Positions 45,645 to 58,241 of a stretch of 64,000 nucleotides of DNA are shown piece by piece. The notes under the pieces are model-generated. The model worked only from the letters and a program-made list of their open reading frames with translations, was not told the DNA's origin and did not search any database. Source of the stretch: Aquanectria penicillioides (Eukaryota; Ascomycota; Sordariomycetes; Hypocreales; Nectriaceae); contig PYIU01000004.1 in assembly GCA_003415625.1 (NCBI GenBank), forward strand, positions 930,001 through 994,000. The letters run 5' to 3'. A program made the position numbers and the translations under genes. The number at the start of each line of letters is the position of its first letter. Position 1 is the stretch's first letter.

Positions 45645-46561
45645 TCATGAGACCTGGTAGATTGTGAAATTGACGGGGAACGTATTATGATTGAAGCCGG
45701 GCAGCTTGGATGTCGGCTCCCCGGTCGCTTCGAGCTGGACCTGCCATCGGGTTCCCGTCAATGCCCCAACCTCGTCCCAGAGACGCTGAAAGCTGGCTTG
45801 GTCGTGTAGGTATGCTGCACGCGAGTTGGTGGTGACAGCTCCGGGTTTGTTGCTGCCGACTTGACGGCCGTAAATCAAGGCGTTTTTTGTGCCGGGCTTG
45901 AGGAATTCCACCAAGCGCTTGCCCATGTAGAGCTGCTGAACCCAGCTGAAGAGGTGGAAAAAACTGCCGGCGTGAATAATGGTGACCTTGCCCCGGAGGC
46001 ATGCGAGCTGCCTGTCGTCGGGATCCAGCATGTCGCCTGCGACAAAAGTAGCGCCGAGTGATGATCGATCTTGAAAGAGGTCGTAGCCAATGTCGATGAA
46101 CTTGGACTGCAAATCGGTCCCAATAAGTTGGGAGCCCCTTACACCATCTGCACGGAATTGGCGGATAACTTGGCCGACACCGCAGCCTAGATCGAGTAGA
46201 ACATCACGAGAGCCGCCGACGTTGAGTCGAAAAAGGACCTGCTGGTAACGAGGATCCTGAGGATCTGGGATGTAGAGAAATTTCCACCGGCCAACGCAAG
46301 GGTACTGGGAGATACACCATGCCTTCTCACGCTGATAAGGGGCGGGTCAGATGAGGTCAGGCCAGGAGCCGAAGCGCGGGGGATGCGGAGCTGGAGTGGA
46401 TGCGAGGGCGGGACTTACAACGCGACGGATGTGGCTGTCGAGATCTTGGTATGGGATCTTGCTGTATACCTCGAGGAGGTGTCGGGCTGGGCCAATGTCT
46501 TGAGGGGGTCTTCGAGGTAGGTCCAGTCCCGGACCTTCATTACGTCCATGCTGAGCAACAT
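45645..46561 (-). CDS. SAM-dependent methyltransferase (AusD-like); one frameshift
   Basis: Two exons (46419-46561, 45645-46331) give about 276 residues with one base restored. The Rossmann fold is recognisable: motif I DVLLDLGCGVGQVIRQF, an acidic strand end LIGTDLQSKFI, motif-II-like VAGDMLD and a HAGSFFHLFSW segment. Before it come CISQYPCVGRWKFLYIPDP and HLLEVYSKIPYQDLDSHIRR, regions that resemble fungal meroterpenoid-cluster methyltransferases such as AusD, which methylate small acids or polyketide-terpenoid intermediates. No such cluster surrounds it, so its substrate is open. The frame breaks in exon 1 at the G5 run 46504-46508 (coding-strand C5): WTYLEDP should continue as PQDIGPARHLLE, and one extra C does this. 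The start is the ATG of MLLSMDVMKV; the internal Met of MDVMKV is also possible. Confidence 0.75.
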
Positions 46562-46870
46562 GATGGATGGCGAGTTTGACAGTCGGTGGAACCGACGACT
46601 GTCGAGCAAGAGTAAATTTTGACGAGGGTAATTAGGAAACAGAGAAGCAAGGTGACACCCTCAATGTTATTGAAATCTGGGTTTGGAAAAGGTCGTCGTG
46701 GTCTGAACAATGGAGGAAGAGCGACGATGTGGCATCGGTTCAGAAGTGGATTTTCAAATGTGAATGGTTAGAGCGTGTGGCCTCCGAAGGGACGGGTCTC
46801 ATGAGTCGAGAGGAGCGAAGTCAGCGAGGAGAAGGGTAGGAGGAGGATGGAGAGGATGATGGTGATGATG

Positions 46871-46920
46871 GCGAGAAGGAGGAGTAGTAGTAGCAGCAGC
46901 AGCAGTAGCAATAGTAGTGG
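46871..46920. repeat. AGG/AGT/AGC trinucleotide repeat
   Basis: A purine-rich imperfect trinucleotide run lies upstream of the methyltransferase gene in non-coding DNA. Confidence 0.65.
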
Positions 46921-48735
46921 GAGGAATAGAAACGAAAGGACGAGAGCACGAGAGCAAGACACGAGGGAACGGGAGATGGAAGAGAGGCCAATTGGGCGAG
47001 TTATTAATGAGATCTAAACGGCCGGCACATGTCGACAGGGCTACGGAGTACATAGTAACATGTACATACCTGGACCATGGTCTTGACTACTACTCGGCCA
47101 CTCTTACGAAATCAACTAACAGGCGGGCCAGGGACAGGCCAACAAAGTAAGGAAACGCATATTATGGATCCATCAAGGGATGGACGGGCATGGGAACGGC
47201 GCCCGGCTCCGATGCCTTCCTTCTCGGGCAACGCTTGGCAGATGAGGCGACGGCACCACGGCTGCACTGCTGTCGTGATTGTGATTGATTTGCAAGCAAC
47301 CAGAGCACGCCGGGGTCCCGCTCCAGCAGACGGTTCACCCACAGTAGTGCAATCCGCGAGTGCGGACGTAGTGCAGGCGCAAAGACGAAACAACCGTCTA
47401 CGGGGGCTGGCCAGTGCTGAGATCACCAACAGCATCAGGCGGTCCATGGGCAATTGCGCTGGCTCCGCCGCCGCCTGGGGCGCACCAATGGCGCTCGGCT
47501 GTAGGGCGCTACAGGGCACTTACGGCCCTTTCAGGGGCTAGCCAGGCGAGTCCGGGCTCCCCAATTGAACTTAGGCACCTCGTAGCCACTGCCCCATCTC
47601 CCGCCTCTCATCCCCCGGCTGTTCCCCCCATCCCTCCCTGTCCTTGATCCGCGCAAACAGCACGGCAACGCACTCAACTGAACCTTCTGCCCCTTCTGCC
47701 CCCCTTCTAGACCCCATGTCTCAGCAGTTCCCTTGTCGTCCGCCCCCTACCCGTCTCGCCTCGAGCGAGCTCTTCCTAGCACACAAGCCCGTCAAGGGTC
47801 GGGCTGTTGAGTTTCCTCGTTCCGCCTCCTTCGGCCGCCCTAACGACGTGCTTGCTTGTCTCCAGAGTCTGGTCATTCCATACCGGTAGTCCCTCCGTGG
47901 ATCAGCGACATTCATTGTGTATGTCGTAACTTACGTGAGGTGATGCGTCGTTTCACACAGGACTCGCAGGTCAAAAGCAAACATCACCCCTCTCCATGGT
48001 GCCATTCATCCCGCTTTGAAGTGCCCGCTGTTGACAAACAACCCACTTTTCCCCTGCAGTCGCCCGCGGTCGGGGCCGCCGTCATCAGCGGACAAAGGAC
48101 AACCTAGACAAGAGAGATTCAGCATTCTGCTCTGTGAGTCTGTGACCTCTCGCCTGGTCCGTGAGAAGACCGACAAGAAGCAAACCAAATGTCAACCATC
48201 ATCCAATCAGCGCCTCTCTACGCCCAGCGTCGTAGCGGCACTCTAACACCTACCTCAATGCCTGTGGATGTGGTCCTGGGTGCGAGCCGCCAAGGCTCTG
48301 CCCGACTGGCCATGCTTGAACCTGTGGCTGTTTGCTAGTGGAGTCTCGCCCAACATGCCTCGGATCTTGACCATTGACCGTTGATCTCCTCTAACAGCGA
48401 CCCGGGACCGAGTCACCCGCTAACACTCATCAAACCTAACCCGGCGAACCCTGACTCCTGCGGTGTTCTTGAGTGACGTCTTTGCTCCTAGACTTATTAG
48501 TGCAATGGACCACTTTGTCACCCAATTTGCTAGAGCACCTCATTCCATCGCTGTGTTACTCCATGACTCGGTCAGAAACAGGGCGGCGATTAGCTGGTGG
48601 CTTTATGGTGTCTCGTTCTCTGCTCGCCATGGTGCAATCAAACCATGACTCCTCCCATGTGGCAAAGCCTTCCCATTTTTCCCTACTGCACTACGTACTG
48701 TTCGGCAACTTATGACTCCGAGCACAAGCTGGCGA

Positions 48736-48751
48736 CCACACACACACACAC
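48736..48751. repeat. CA dinucleotide repeat
   Basis: A short CA microsatellite of about eight units lies in non-coding DNA. Confidence 0.65.
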
Positions 48752-51231
48752 CTGGACCACCATTCGCTCGCGGCCACAGAATAATACACTTGGGAAATCG
48801 CTGCGCTTACACGTCAAGCCCACCAGCCTGATTAGATACCCGAGCATGCGGGATCTAAGACCGATGTGGTGCCAAGATTTGAGAAGTACCCAACAGCACG
48901 GAAATTATCACGTGGCGAATTGTTTCCTCCACGCGAGCAACGCTGCTTGTCTCACGGGAAGCCCGCGTCCCCGCCATCGATTCAGCACCTGTGAGTAAAA
49001 TGACAGATCATGATCACGGTGAGGCCGTCACCGGTTTCAGAATCTGATTCATCATCATCTCCCGTCAGCTGCGTTGGTATGGTTACACTCAATGTGCACG
49101 TTGGTTGCTTTGACCGTCTCCATCACCCTTGGTACACACCCACATCCCATCATAACGCCCCGTAACTTGCCCATTATGTTTTTTTTTTTTGCCTTTCCTC
49201 CAGGACCGTATTGCTGTCTGACACTTCAAAGATGTGGATACCTCATGGGAAACACTATTCCCAAGCACTAATGCCGTGCCGTGTGGGCTGGGATGGCGGC
49301 ATCTAAGCGAGGCAGGATTAGCTTTCCGCCATATTCTATCAAGGGTATTGAGGCAACTGGATTCTGGCAAGTCAAATCTGAAGCATGGCAGCCACACGTT
49401 CACATGATGGAGGAGCTTCTACCCCGGATATAGAGCCCAAACTAGGCAAGAGCTAAACCGCTTTATGGCTTGAATGGCGTTAAGGAATGAACTCTGACAC
49501 ATACTACACGATTCACGGCTCATAACATCACAAGAACGAGGATTCCAAGTGCTGATAACAAATCTAGCACAGTGGTTGTCACCACTAGTCCCGCAAGCCC
49601 ACGCCCCTCCCCTCCCCCCATACTTGGACAAGTTTTTGTTGGTAGAGTTCTGTTGCTTGCCAAGGGAGACAAAATGTGGACCCTCTCATCCGAACAAAGA
49701 CAGAACACCCCCCCCCTTCTATGGAGGGCTGTTTTTTTTAATAGCTAGGACCCCAGAAATGGAATACTCCTGTGTTACATGCGCATGACTGACTACTCTC
49801 ACCGCCGCTCAACGTGGAACATTTTTGTGTCTATCTGTACATCTATATTTCCACTCTCTTAGAACCATTGGACGAGCTCGACCAGGCTGCCTCCACCTGC
49901 CAGCGACTGGGATGCAATCGGACCTTCTGGGCAGGATGTCACCGAACTCATGCTGAGGGCCGAGTCCTTTGATAGTCACGGGCAAAGGCTAGTTAAAGCA
50001 ATGCTGAATCATAATTCTACAAGTTATCGGGGCCACATGGACAACCCAGAGCGCACGGCCGGGTGACAAGGTGCACAGAAAATGGGCGACTACAAGCTAG
50101 ATTGGCTTTGCCCACCGGCCAGGGATATGGTGGTCTCAAGATGACATATCCAAGGGGATAGTTCTTTCTCACAGAGACATGACTGTCTTGATGTTGCGGT
50201 CTGGGCGACCGTGAGGAGAAACACGACAAGAGGTTTCGCGAGCTTAAATATCTGACACTAGCATTCCTAGGAGACCCAACAATGTCGAAAAAAAACACCC
50301 ATACCTCAGGGTCAGATTTGATGTCCCTGCTATGTGATGAACACGATGGAATTTTAAGAGATGACATTGCTGTAGAAGTTTCTGTAAGCTGTTTTTCTGT
50401 ATTTGAATTGATTCGCTGGCCAGATAACAGACAGCAAGTATTCTCATCACTCATTCAAGGCCAGAGCTCCTCGCTCATAATGATTAAAAATTCACTCGAA
50501 ACAATAGAGGATATTCCACTTCAAAATTAATCATTCAGAAAATTGAAAAAAAAAAGAATATCATGGAGAAATTTTTTTTTGTGTCTGATGACTGTTCCTC
50601 TTGCTCACTAATAACAGGCGATGAGGATGTCGAAACAAGGGTGCCTCAAAGACCAGAAGGTGCAAGATTAGCCGCTGACTAATCACATCGCATTGCTGGG
50701 TAGCTTGAGTGGGCCGAGCATTTCCCGCCGTCGCCCGAAAAATTCTTCCTTCTCCGTGATGCTTGAGGTCAAAACACCCACACAGCAAACAGTCATCGGG
50801 GCGGAGTTCTTCCTCTTCCGTCGAGGCGTCGCCGTCGCATCGCATTTATCTCGTTCCGAAGCCCCAAGAGAAAGTGTCGTGTAAGTCCCCATCATCAGAT
50901 GTAGCTGCCTCTCCACGACGCACCGAATCCTCGTCGCGTCAATCCTCACCGTCCCGTCCCGTGCTGTGTTGTCTTGCTGCTGCGCGTCCGCGCGCATCAC
51001 GTCGTCGCCATGTCAAGCTCGCTGCTAACTATGGCTTTGCCCAGTGACTTCATCGTCGCGTCGCGACCAGCTTCTCCTAGTCGCGGTAGTGTCGCGTCTC
51101 GCCGCCGTTGACGAACCCACGCATCAACGTCCGACTTCGTATTTTTTTTGCATCCTCGAGCCCATATTTCGTCGGTGCAGACGCGTACATTCGCCGATTG
51201 ATTTCCCCGGCCCTCAGAACCCCCGCCCATA

Positions 51232-53590
51232 ATGAGTGCACCAAGGGACCCAGAGGCGGACGACGCCAACATTACGTATCCTTCGCCTGGAGCTGAGGCA
51301 ATGGAAGCCGGCCCCTTTTACAATACTGGCGGCCGTGAAGGTGTACCGGAGCACCAGGACCACACCGATCAACATGTTCCTGAGCAAGTGCAGGTGCAAG
51401 TGCAAGAGCATGACCATGGCGAGCTGGCCCCCGAGCCCGAGACTCCCCAACAACATGTCTCACGACCAGCCAACCTTGAAGAGCTTCAACTGGCTGCTCA
51501 ACTTGGTCAGGGCCTTGCTGGTACTCCTATGATGCCTGCTACTGACCCCAACATGAACGTCGAGGACCCTAGCCTGCGCAGCATCATGCCACACCCAGAG
51601 CCTGAGCCACAACCGGCCCCTCCATACGTGCAAGACACGCCTACTACTGATCCCATGGTGCCGCATGCAATGCCCGTGTCTGTTGGCCCTCCCATGGCTC
51701 CTCAGTACCCCATGGACAATAGCATCCCTCCCAGGAAACGATCCAAGGTGTCGCGTGCCTGTGACGAGTGTAGACGAAAGAAAATCAAGTGTGATGCGCA
51801 GTCAGATACGGGTGAGAGCCCTTGCTCTAGCTGCGCTCGTTCGTCTATTCGATGTTTATTTAGCCGTGTGCCTCAAAAGCGAGGACCGAGCAAAGGGTAC
51901 GGCATTCCCTATCAGCATGTCTTCTCCTGCCACTGACATACTCGACTAGATATATTAAGGAGCTAGCAGACCGAATTCACAGCATCGAAAACAAGCTCGA
52001 ATCTGAAGGAACTTTGAACCAGGATGAACTTGATAGGCTCTTTGCTCCTGAACGACCACGACAGAACCATGTTGCCGAGGACGCAAATCGAAAGCGGCCA
52101 TTCTCAAGCATATCTGGTGAATTCACTACCCCTGCGACGGCCCGACAGACCCCCTGGGGCTCAGAGCAACGGTCTATTCAACCTTCGGCTGGTTCAGATG
52201 GCTTTGCAGCAACTTATTCAGCCAGCTCGCTGGCCCCCCAGCCCTCGGCGATCAAGCCTGACGGCACTCCTTCGAAACCTCCAGTTGCTACCATGGACAT
52301 TTCCATGACTGACACAGACGAGGTCCCCGATATTGATGAAGATATTCTGCACAGGTACGGATTTGAATGCTCATTCTCATTTGATTGTCACCTGCTCACT
52401 CCATTATAGCTACTTGGCAAATGTTCAGTCCGTGTACCCAATCTTGCCCAGTAGCAAGGTCAGATTACAAGCACTGCTTGCGCAAAGCCCATCCTCTGTG
52501 CGGACCGCGTTTTCCAATGCCATCTCTGCCGTTGCACAGTCACCAGGGGATGTGAAGCTCGCCAGCTCCCTGCTGAACGAGTGGGAAAGCAACGAGGGAC
52601 CGCACTCGCAGGCAACCAATTTGGTGCATTTGCAGACGCTGATGCTTCTTATTGTCGATGCCGACTGGCGATCATCGTCAACCCTTTCATTCCTCTTGGC
52701 CCGAGCAGTTGCATTGGCGAACCAGATGAAACTTTGGAGGTATACGCCTATGGAGTCGGCCTCTGAGCAAGATTCGGAGGATCAGCTTTGCGTTCGAACG
52801 TGGTGGTCACTTATTCTCATGGACCGATGGCATGCGGCAGGAACTGGAAAGCCCGCGCAGATCCCGGACAGCAGTGTTGTTGCACCCCCGGGCCTCGAGA
52901 ATATTCTAGGAGAAGTGTGTTACTACCTCATCCGTAAGTCATGAACATCTCGCTAGGACGTTGAAGGCACATATCTGCTAACACTGCTCTTCAGGGTTAT
53001 CGAAACTCTTGAACCGAGTGTCACATGTTGTATCTACACTCCAGCCTGGATCGACGACAACGGAACAGCCGATGGCGGCTATTCTTACAGATTACATTGA
53101 GAACTACCGCGAGGATCTCCCGGCACATATTGAGCCAGCGTCGCATCCGCTGGTGCATTTGGCTTACTGGCACTGCAAACTCCTGGTCTCACTTCTCACT
53201 CCAGGGGCAACGCCAGCGGAGACTATGTGGCCAACCAAGGAGCTGGTGACGCTTCTGTTTGCAAACGCATACCTTCAGTCCCCGTTGGTGAACCACTTTG
53301 CATCGCTTGTTGCAATGTCTCTCTCGAAGCTGGTGAAGCTGGAGAGCTCGCGAGAGGAGGCGACGCAGCTGATCAAAGATATCGTTGAGAAGCCCGGAGG
53401 TGTGTGGGACGGCGTTAGGGACAAGATGTCTGAGCAAATGCGACCAACGTCCTCAGTTGAGGCAGCGGCAAGCCAGGGCCTCCAACATCTGGCCGATCTG
53501 GCAACAGCCCACGAAGGTATTGCGCCTGTCGGGGACGAGATTGCCTTCGGACCCTCGCTGGCATCTGGATACTTGGAGATTGCACAATAG
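51232..53590 (+). CDS. RGT1-like Zn2Cys6 glucose transport regulator
   Basis: Four exons (51232-51896, 51950-52354, 52410-52933, 52995-53590) encode 729 residues with exact frame. After a Pro/Glu/Gln-rich N-terminus, a Zn2Cys6 domain at about 176-208 has the long third loop (C-x2-C-x6-C-x10-C-x2-C-x6-C). It is followed by LFSRVPQKRGPSKGYIKEL, the hallmark downstream block of Rgt1-type regulators. A helical dimerisation segment (LADRIHSIENKLE) and a fungal transcription factor domain come next, including CVRTWWSLILMDRWHAAGTG. Yeast Rgt1 represses hexose transporter genes when glucose is absent; a similar nuclear, sugar-sensing role is inferred. The gene is intact. Its upstream region of over 4 kb without genes suggests extended regulation or a long leader. 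Confidence 0.85.
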
Positions 53591-54332
53591 GAGCGAGTGA
53601 TCACATGTCACTGGTGAACGAAGAGGCTACCGATATATACATTTGTATTCGGAGTGATGCAAGGATGCAAAATCGACGACGGAGATGAGGGAATGACTAC
53701 GAAAAGAACGAGCAATGGAGTATACAAGGACGTACTCGGATGTTGGGGCCCGACGGGAAATATTCCCCTACTAAGCGACACATGCTAGTGGAAGAAGGTC
53801 GGCTGAGGATTGAGGAAGTGTAATATACCAGTACCCAGTTTTATGATGTTGCGTTTTAGCAGTCGTGGTATGGGCGAGGGAAGGCATCGATCGGCCTGGT
53901 TCGATGGGAGTGAAGGGAGTCTGTTGGAACACGGTCCGATGACGGACCCAGGACGATGGCACCAAAGCTACTCACTTTTTTTCTTTTTTTTTTCCCTCTC
54001 TCCCCTTGGGGTGTGAATTGTACGATGGGAATGACGGATGAAAGGGGGGGAGGGTTAGGCTATTGGAACGAAAGGGAACGGGTACGGGCACCAGAACTAG
54101 AGAGAAGCCAGTTCAAACTGTGTTCTATAATACTACCTCGTGTTGGTATGGTATGCATGGCCGGACAAAGGCGCTACCGGGTCGCCGATTGAACTGTCCT
54201 CGAGCTAGCCGACAAAGTTTTGCCTGACATGACGCCCACCATTGTCAATCAGGGCAAGGTTACGGCTGGCGCTGATGGTAGACAGCCAGGAAGGGATTGC
54301 TTTCGTTGGTCGATTAGACCCTGAAATCTTTT

Positions 54333-54378
54333 TCCTTTTTTTTTTTTTTCTTTTCTTTTTTTTTCTTTTTTTTTTCTG
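54333..54378. repeat. T-rich polypyrimidine tract
   Basis: Nearly pure T with scattered C, about 45 nt long on the plus strand. Confidence 0.75.
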
Positions 54379-54567
54379 CTTTCCCCGTGCTTTGTTTGAC
54401 AGCTTGCAATCTGCGGGTTGGACGCCATCACAAGCCAGCCGGCGGTGCCTTGCTCGATCGTCCCCCTCAAAGCCCCTGCCGGAGACAGAGAGGAAGGGGG
54501 AAGACGGCGAGGGGGAGGAGGTTGGAGGGGCAGCTCACCACAGACAGACAGGATCTGCAATTAGATG

Positions 54568-54605
54568 CACACCACCACCACATCACCACTACCACCACCA
54601 CTACC
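54568..54605. repeat. CAC/CAT/TAC repeat
   Basis: An imperfect ACC/ACT/CAC trinucleotide run in non-coding DNA. Confidence 0.65.
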
Positions 54606-55529
54606 ATATAGCTTGCACTTGCGACCTAGGAAGAAAAGAGAGGCCAGCCCTACCGGCAGCTAGACTGATTGCTTTTCCTTCACCGAGCTGCGGCTTAGAC
54701 AATTCCGATCTGGCGGTGAGGACGCCAATGATCCACGACGGGAGCGCCTGCCCAGTGGTGACTTTTACGAGGCGAGACGGGACGCGAGGTGTAAGATGAG
54801 GCGGGCAGGCGGCCAGGCGGCCAGGGCGTTTTTTCGCGGAGAAGGCCGCTATCCGCTTCATTCACATGCGGCGATCGAGGGGGTCGAAACAAGAAGAGAG
54901 CGTGAGAAGGGAAACTGGGCTGCGATGCGATGGGCTGGTTGGCCACACACCGAGCCAGCACACCACAGCACACACCACAGCACAGCGCTGTACAACTGTA
55001 TACAGTCCAACAAACCCAAACAGAATAGCTTGGTATCCATCCACACACGGAAGCACACACGTCTAGACACTGTATGCACATGCTTATCCCCTAAAGACCG
55101 AGCCTATATGCGGCGCGAAACAAAGCAAAAAGAAAGAAAAAAAAAAGGCTGGAAAATAAAACAAGGAGGGAATAAAGACAACCTATGAACCAACACAGAG
55201 AGAGTGGGCGGCAAGGCTGAATAAAGAATTTGACACATTTTCTCCGAGGGATTGGGTTTTGAGAGGGGAGAGATCTCAACAAAAAAACTGACGTGTAAGT
55301 TTTGCACCCCTATTCATTCACCTTTTGGCTTGTCAATCTGTCGCTTGCCCTATTTTTATTTTTATATTTATTTATTTAATTTTTTTTTGTTTCCCTTTCC
55401 CTTGGCAGTGCAACTCTGACGTTGGCAATTAATTAACCGCCGTGGCATGCGCTAATTGCCACAACTGGAAGGCATGTAATTAGCACGGGGCAGGCAGGTT
55501 TGGTCTATACATAGGATTGACCCATCGGA

Positions 55530-55622
55530 TGGATGAATGAATGAATGAATGAGTAAATAAATAAATAATTGATTGATAAATGTGCGCGGCTATGTAGGTA
55601 TGTATGTATGTACGTATGTATC
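55530..55622. repeat. GAAT, AAAT and GTAT tetranucleotide repeats
   Basis: GAAT units, then AAAT units, then TATG/TACG units follow each other over about 90 nt. Confidence 0.7.
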
Positions 55623-56756
55623 TGCTTATTACACTACGGGCCATTTTTTTCTTCACCCCCTCTACCCCTCCCATCATCCCCCATCTCTTCATCGGCCCCC
55701 GACATGAACTACTGCTACTATCCGAGTTATCCACAATCTGCATTAGCATCAGCACCAGCATTTTTTTTTTCTTTTGACATTTTTGTGACAGTTCACATCT
55801 TCTCTCTGCCTCAGGCCCTGTCCTTCCCCATCGTCGATCCGACAAAGCTCAAAAACCCTGGTTCTCATGTGCTACTGCCGTTTAGTACCTCCGGCCCGGC
55901 CCCGGCCCACCAATCCGCCCCCCATCCACCCATCTCCGGCACTCATCCCTCCGGCCCCCCTCCACTCCTCCACTCCTCCACTGGCTTGCTGTGGCATCTT
56001 TACTGGTGCTTTTGGTATAGGTGCTGGTATTGGTGCGGTATTGGTGCTGGTGCTGGTGCTGTTGTTTTTGCTGCTGGCGGCTGCTTGCTGCTCGTGCTAC
56101 TCGTCTCTCGCGTGCTCATATGCTCCCCTCTCCCTCCTCTCGGTCTGGGTCTCACTGGAACCTCCTCTTTCGGTAAAACCCCACCTAAGGCGCAATAACG
56201 GAACCGCCAATTGTCCAACATAGCCCGTTTGTCGACTGACACGACCGACAACGGACCGTCCCCCTTCCCCTCTCCCCCTCTTGCCATTCCCCCCCCCCCC
56301 TGGACGGAACTTACCAAACCCAGCTCATGCTGCGTGGAGCTGTTGTGCCATCGCATCGTAGCCCAAAAAAGGCACCATCCTTCGTTATGACCTTCTTCTC
56401 CCAGACCAGAGCACAGCAAAACCCAAAGGGCTAGATCCAGAGGGCCCTCGACAAGGGGGTTTGGTTGGACAGGGCATAACTTGTGGGCGGGGGACCTGGG
56501 CCCCTGAACTTGGGGCCCACACGGTGACCTCATGGCGGGTCATCCCACTCTGCAACTGCAGCTGCAGGCTGTCCGACGGGACATGTATGTATGCATGTCT
56601 GTCTTGTCAAGCTGGCTGGCCATCTGCAGCTGGACGGAGCATGTACGGAGGCTGTATTGCAGGTAGGTACATCGTAATGTCGAAGGTATGTATGCGTGCG
56701 TGCGCATGCATGTGTGTGGATGCGAAATCGCATGTGGGCACTGCGTCTTGCGTCTT

Positions 56757-56782
56757 TCTGTCTGTCTGTCTGTCTGTCTGTT
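56757..56782. repeat. CTGT tetranucleotide repeat
   Basis: About six tandem CTGT units. Confidence 0.75.
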
Positions 56783-56947
56783 TCTCTGCCTCGATGCCTC
56801 GCTCTGCCTGTGATCTGCTCTGGTCTGCTCTATGGCTCTACATCCTGTCACCCCGCTTTCAGTGCTCCCGTACGATACATCTCCATATTTTGTTCTTGGG
56901 CCCGTTTCTCATTTCCCCTGCAAGGAAGAGAGACCAAGAGAGGCATA

Positions 56948-56980
56948 TGGAGAGCCAGAGCCAGAGCCAGAGCCAGAGAG
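56948..56980. repeat. AGAGCC hexanucleotide repeat
   Basis: About four tandem AGAGCC units followed by AGAG. Confidence 0.7.
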
Positions 56981-57320
56981 AAAAGACGGCGACTTCGAAA
57001 CGAGCGGGTCGAGACAATGATGCCAATTTAGGTGCGGAATTAGAATAAGGACCCAAAGAGAAAAATCGGGTCCCCGTCCGTTATGAACGCCTCGCCGTAA
57101 GCACGAACATGAATCAAGACAGATATGTCAGACGAAGAGAAACCCCCCTCCCAGAGTTAAAATTGGACATGGTTTCAATTTTTTTTTCTTCTTCCCTAGG
57201 TTTCCCTTTGCTTGTGTGGATATCGAATCCTACGTATTGGGATTGGGATGCCTTCCTCTCCAGGCATCGGGCTTTGAGCGGGGGTTTTCTTGGCGTCAGA
57301 GCGAGAAAGAGTAGGAAAGT

Positions 57321-57324
<4 letters not shown>

Positions 57325-57363
<39 letters not shown>
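57325..57363. repeat. GA dinucleotide repeat
   Basis: An almost perfect GA run of about 19 units. Confidence 0.85.
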
Positions 57364-57365
<2 letters not shown>

Positions 57366-57460
57366 CCAAGCCAAGGGCCAGACGCTGCTAGACCTCAGGT
57401 AACCATATTTAGCCGCGGCCCTGCCTTGGGTACATGCACGTACATACACGCCCTGAAAGA

Positions 57461-57490
57461 CCCAGACCCAGACCCAGACCCAGCCCCAAG
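57461..57490. repeat. CCCAGA hexanucleotide repeat
   Basis: Four to five tandem CCCAGA-type units. Confidence 0.7.
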
Positions 57491-58215
57491 CAGTCCCAAG
57501 CAAGCAGCCGCAGCAGCCCCAATAGCGACCCCCTGGCAGCCCCCAGACCTGATACATGCCAAGGCGTGCGGCCTTGGAAGTATTGCACTGTACCATATAG
57601 TACCGTGCCTGGGCCCAACCAACCCAAGCCCGGGGGAGCGCTAGGACAGGGCCAGGAACAAGCAGCCAGTACGGATACAGCATCATCGGGATGCGATGGG
57701 ATGAGCGCACGCTCTGTCTCTCTTGTGTCTCGTGTGTCTCCGTCTGTCTGGGCCTCGCTGCCTGCCTGCCTGCCGTCGGCCTCGTCGATCGACCGAGTCC
57801 TGTCTTGCTTGACCTGCCGCATCCATCTCCCGCGCTCCCGTTTTCCCGCGGCTTCCCGCGGTCGGGAAGAGAGGGGGTGGAAGAAGCTCCTCACTGCGAC
57901 ACGCACACGCGCCGAACGGGACGCGCATCTGCTGTATGGAGGCAGGTTAATTAGTAGGTAGGTAGTTGTTCTATTTCCCTCCCCCCCCCCCTTCCATATT
58001 CGTATCCGGTACCGCCATGGCAGTTGGCCACCCATTACACGACGCTGCCGCCGCGGCACACGCCAGGGGATCCATCTGTAGCCGTGGCTCTGACAAACCG
58101 ACCTACTTGGTACACCAATGCTCTGTACATGCGTAGAGCACTGCTGTATCCAGCAATGGTCGCAATTCATGATATTCCCCAGGCTGGGAGGTGCAGGTGT
58201 AGCTGTAGGCATATG

Positions 58216-58241
58216 TTGGCGCAGGCGCAGGCGCAGGCGCA
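58216..58241. repeat. GGCGCA hexanucleotide repeat
   Basis: About four tandem GGCGCA units. Confidence 0.7.

Larger units (their letters stand above)
46562..51231. other. 4.7-kb non-coding region
   Basis: The region separates the divergent methyltransferase and RGT1-like genes. No recognisable coding sequence is present; open frames are short and compositionally biased. It includes trinucleotide and CA repeats and an AT-rich island near 50.24-50.6 kb. The right end should be the RGT1-like promoter and leader. Confidence 0.5.

Noticed and set aside
10247..46508. Programmed ribosomal frameshifting as a shared cause of the frame jumps
   Set aside because: All breaks have the same sign, but the sites share no slippery heptamer or downstream structure and include ordinary housekeeping genes. 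Homopolymer under-calling explains them more simply.
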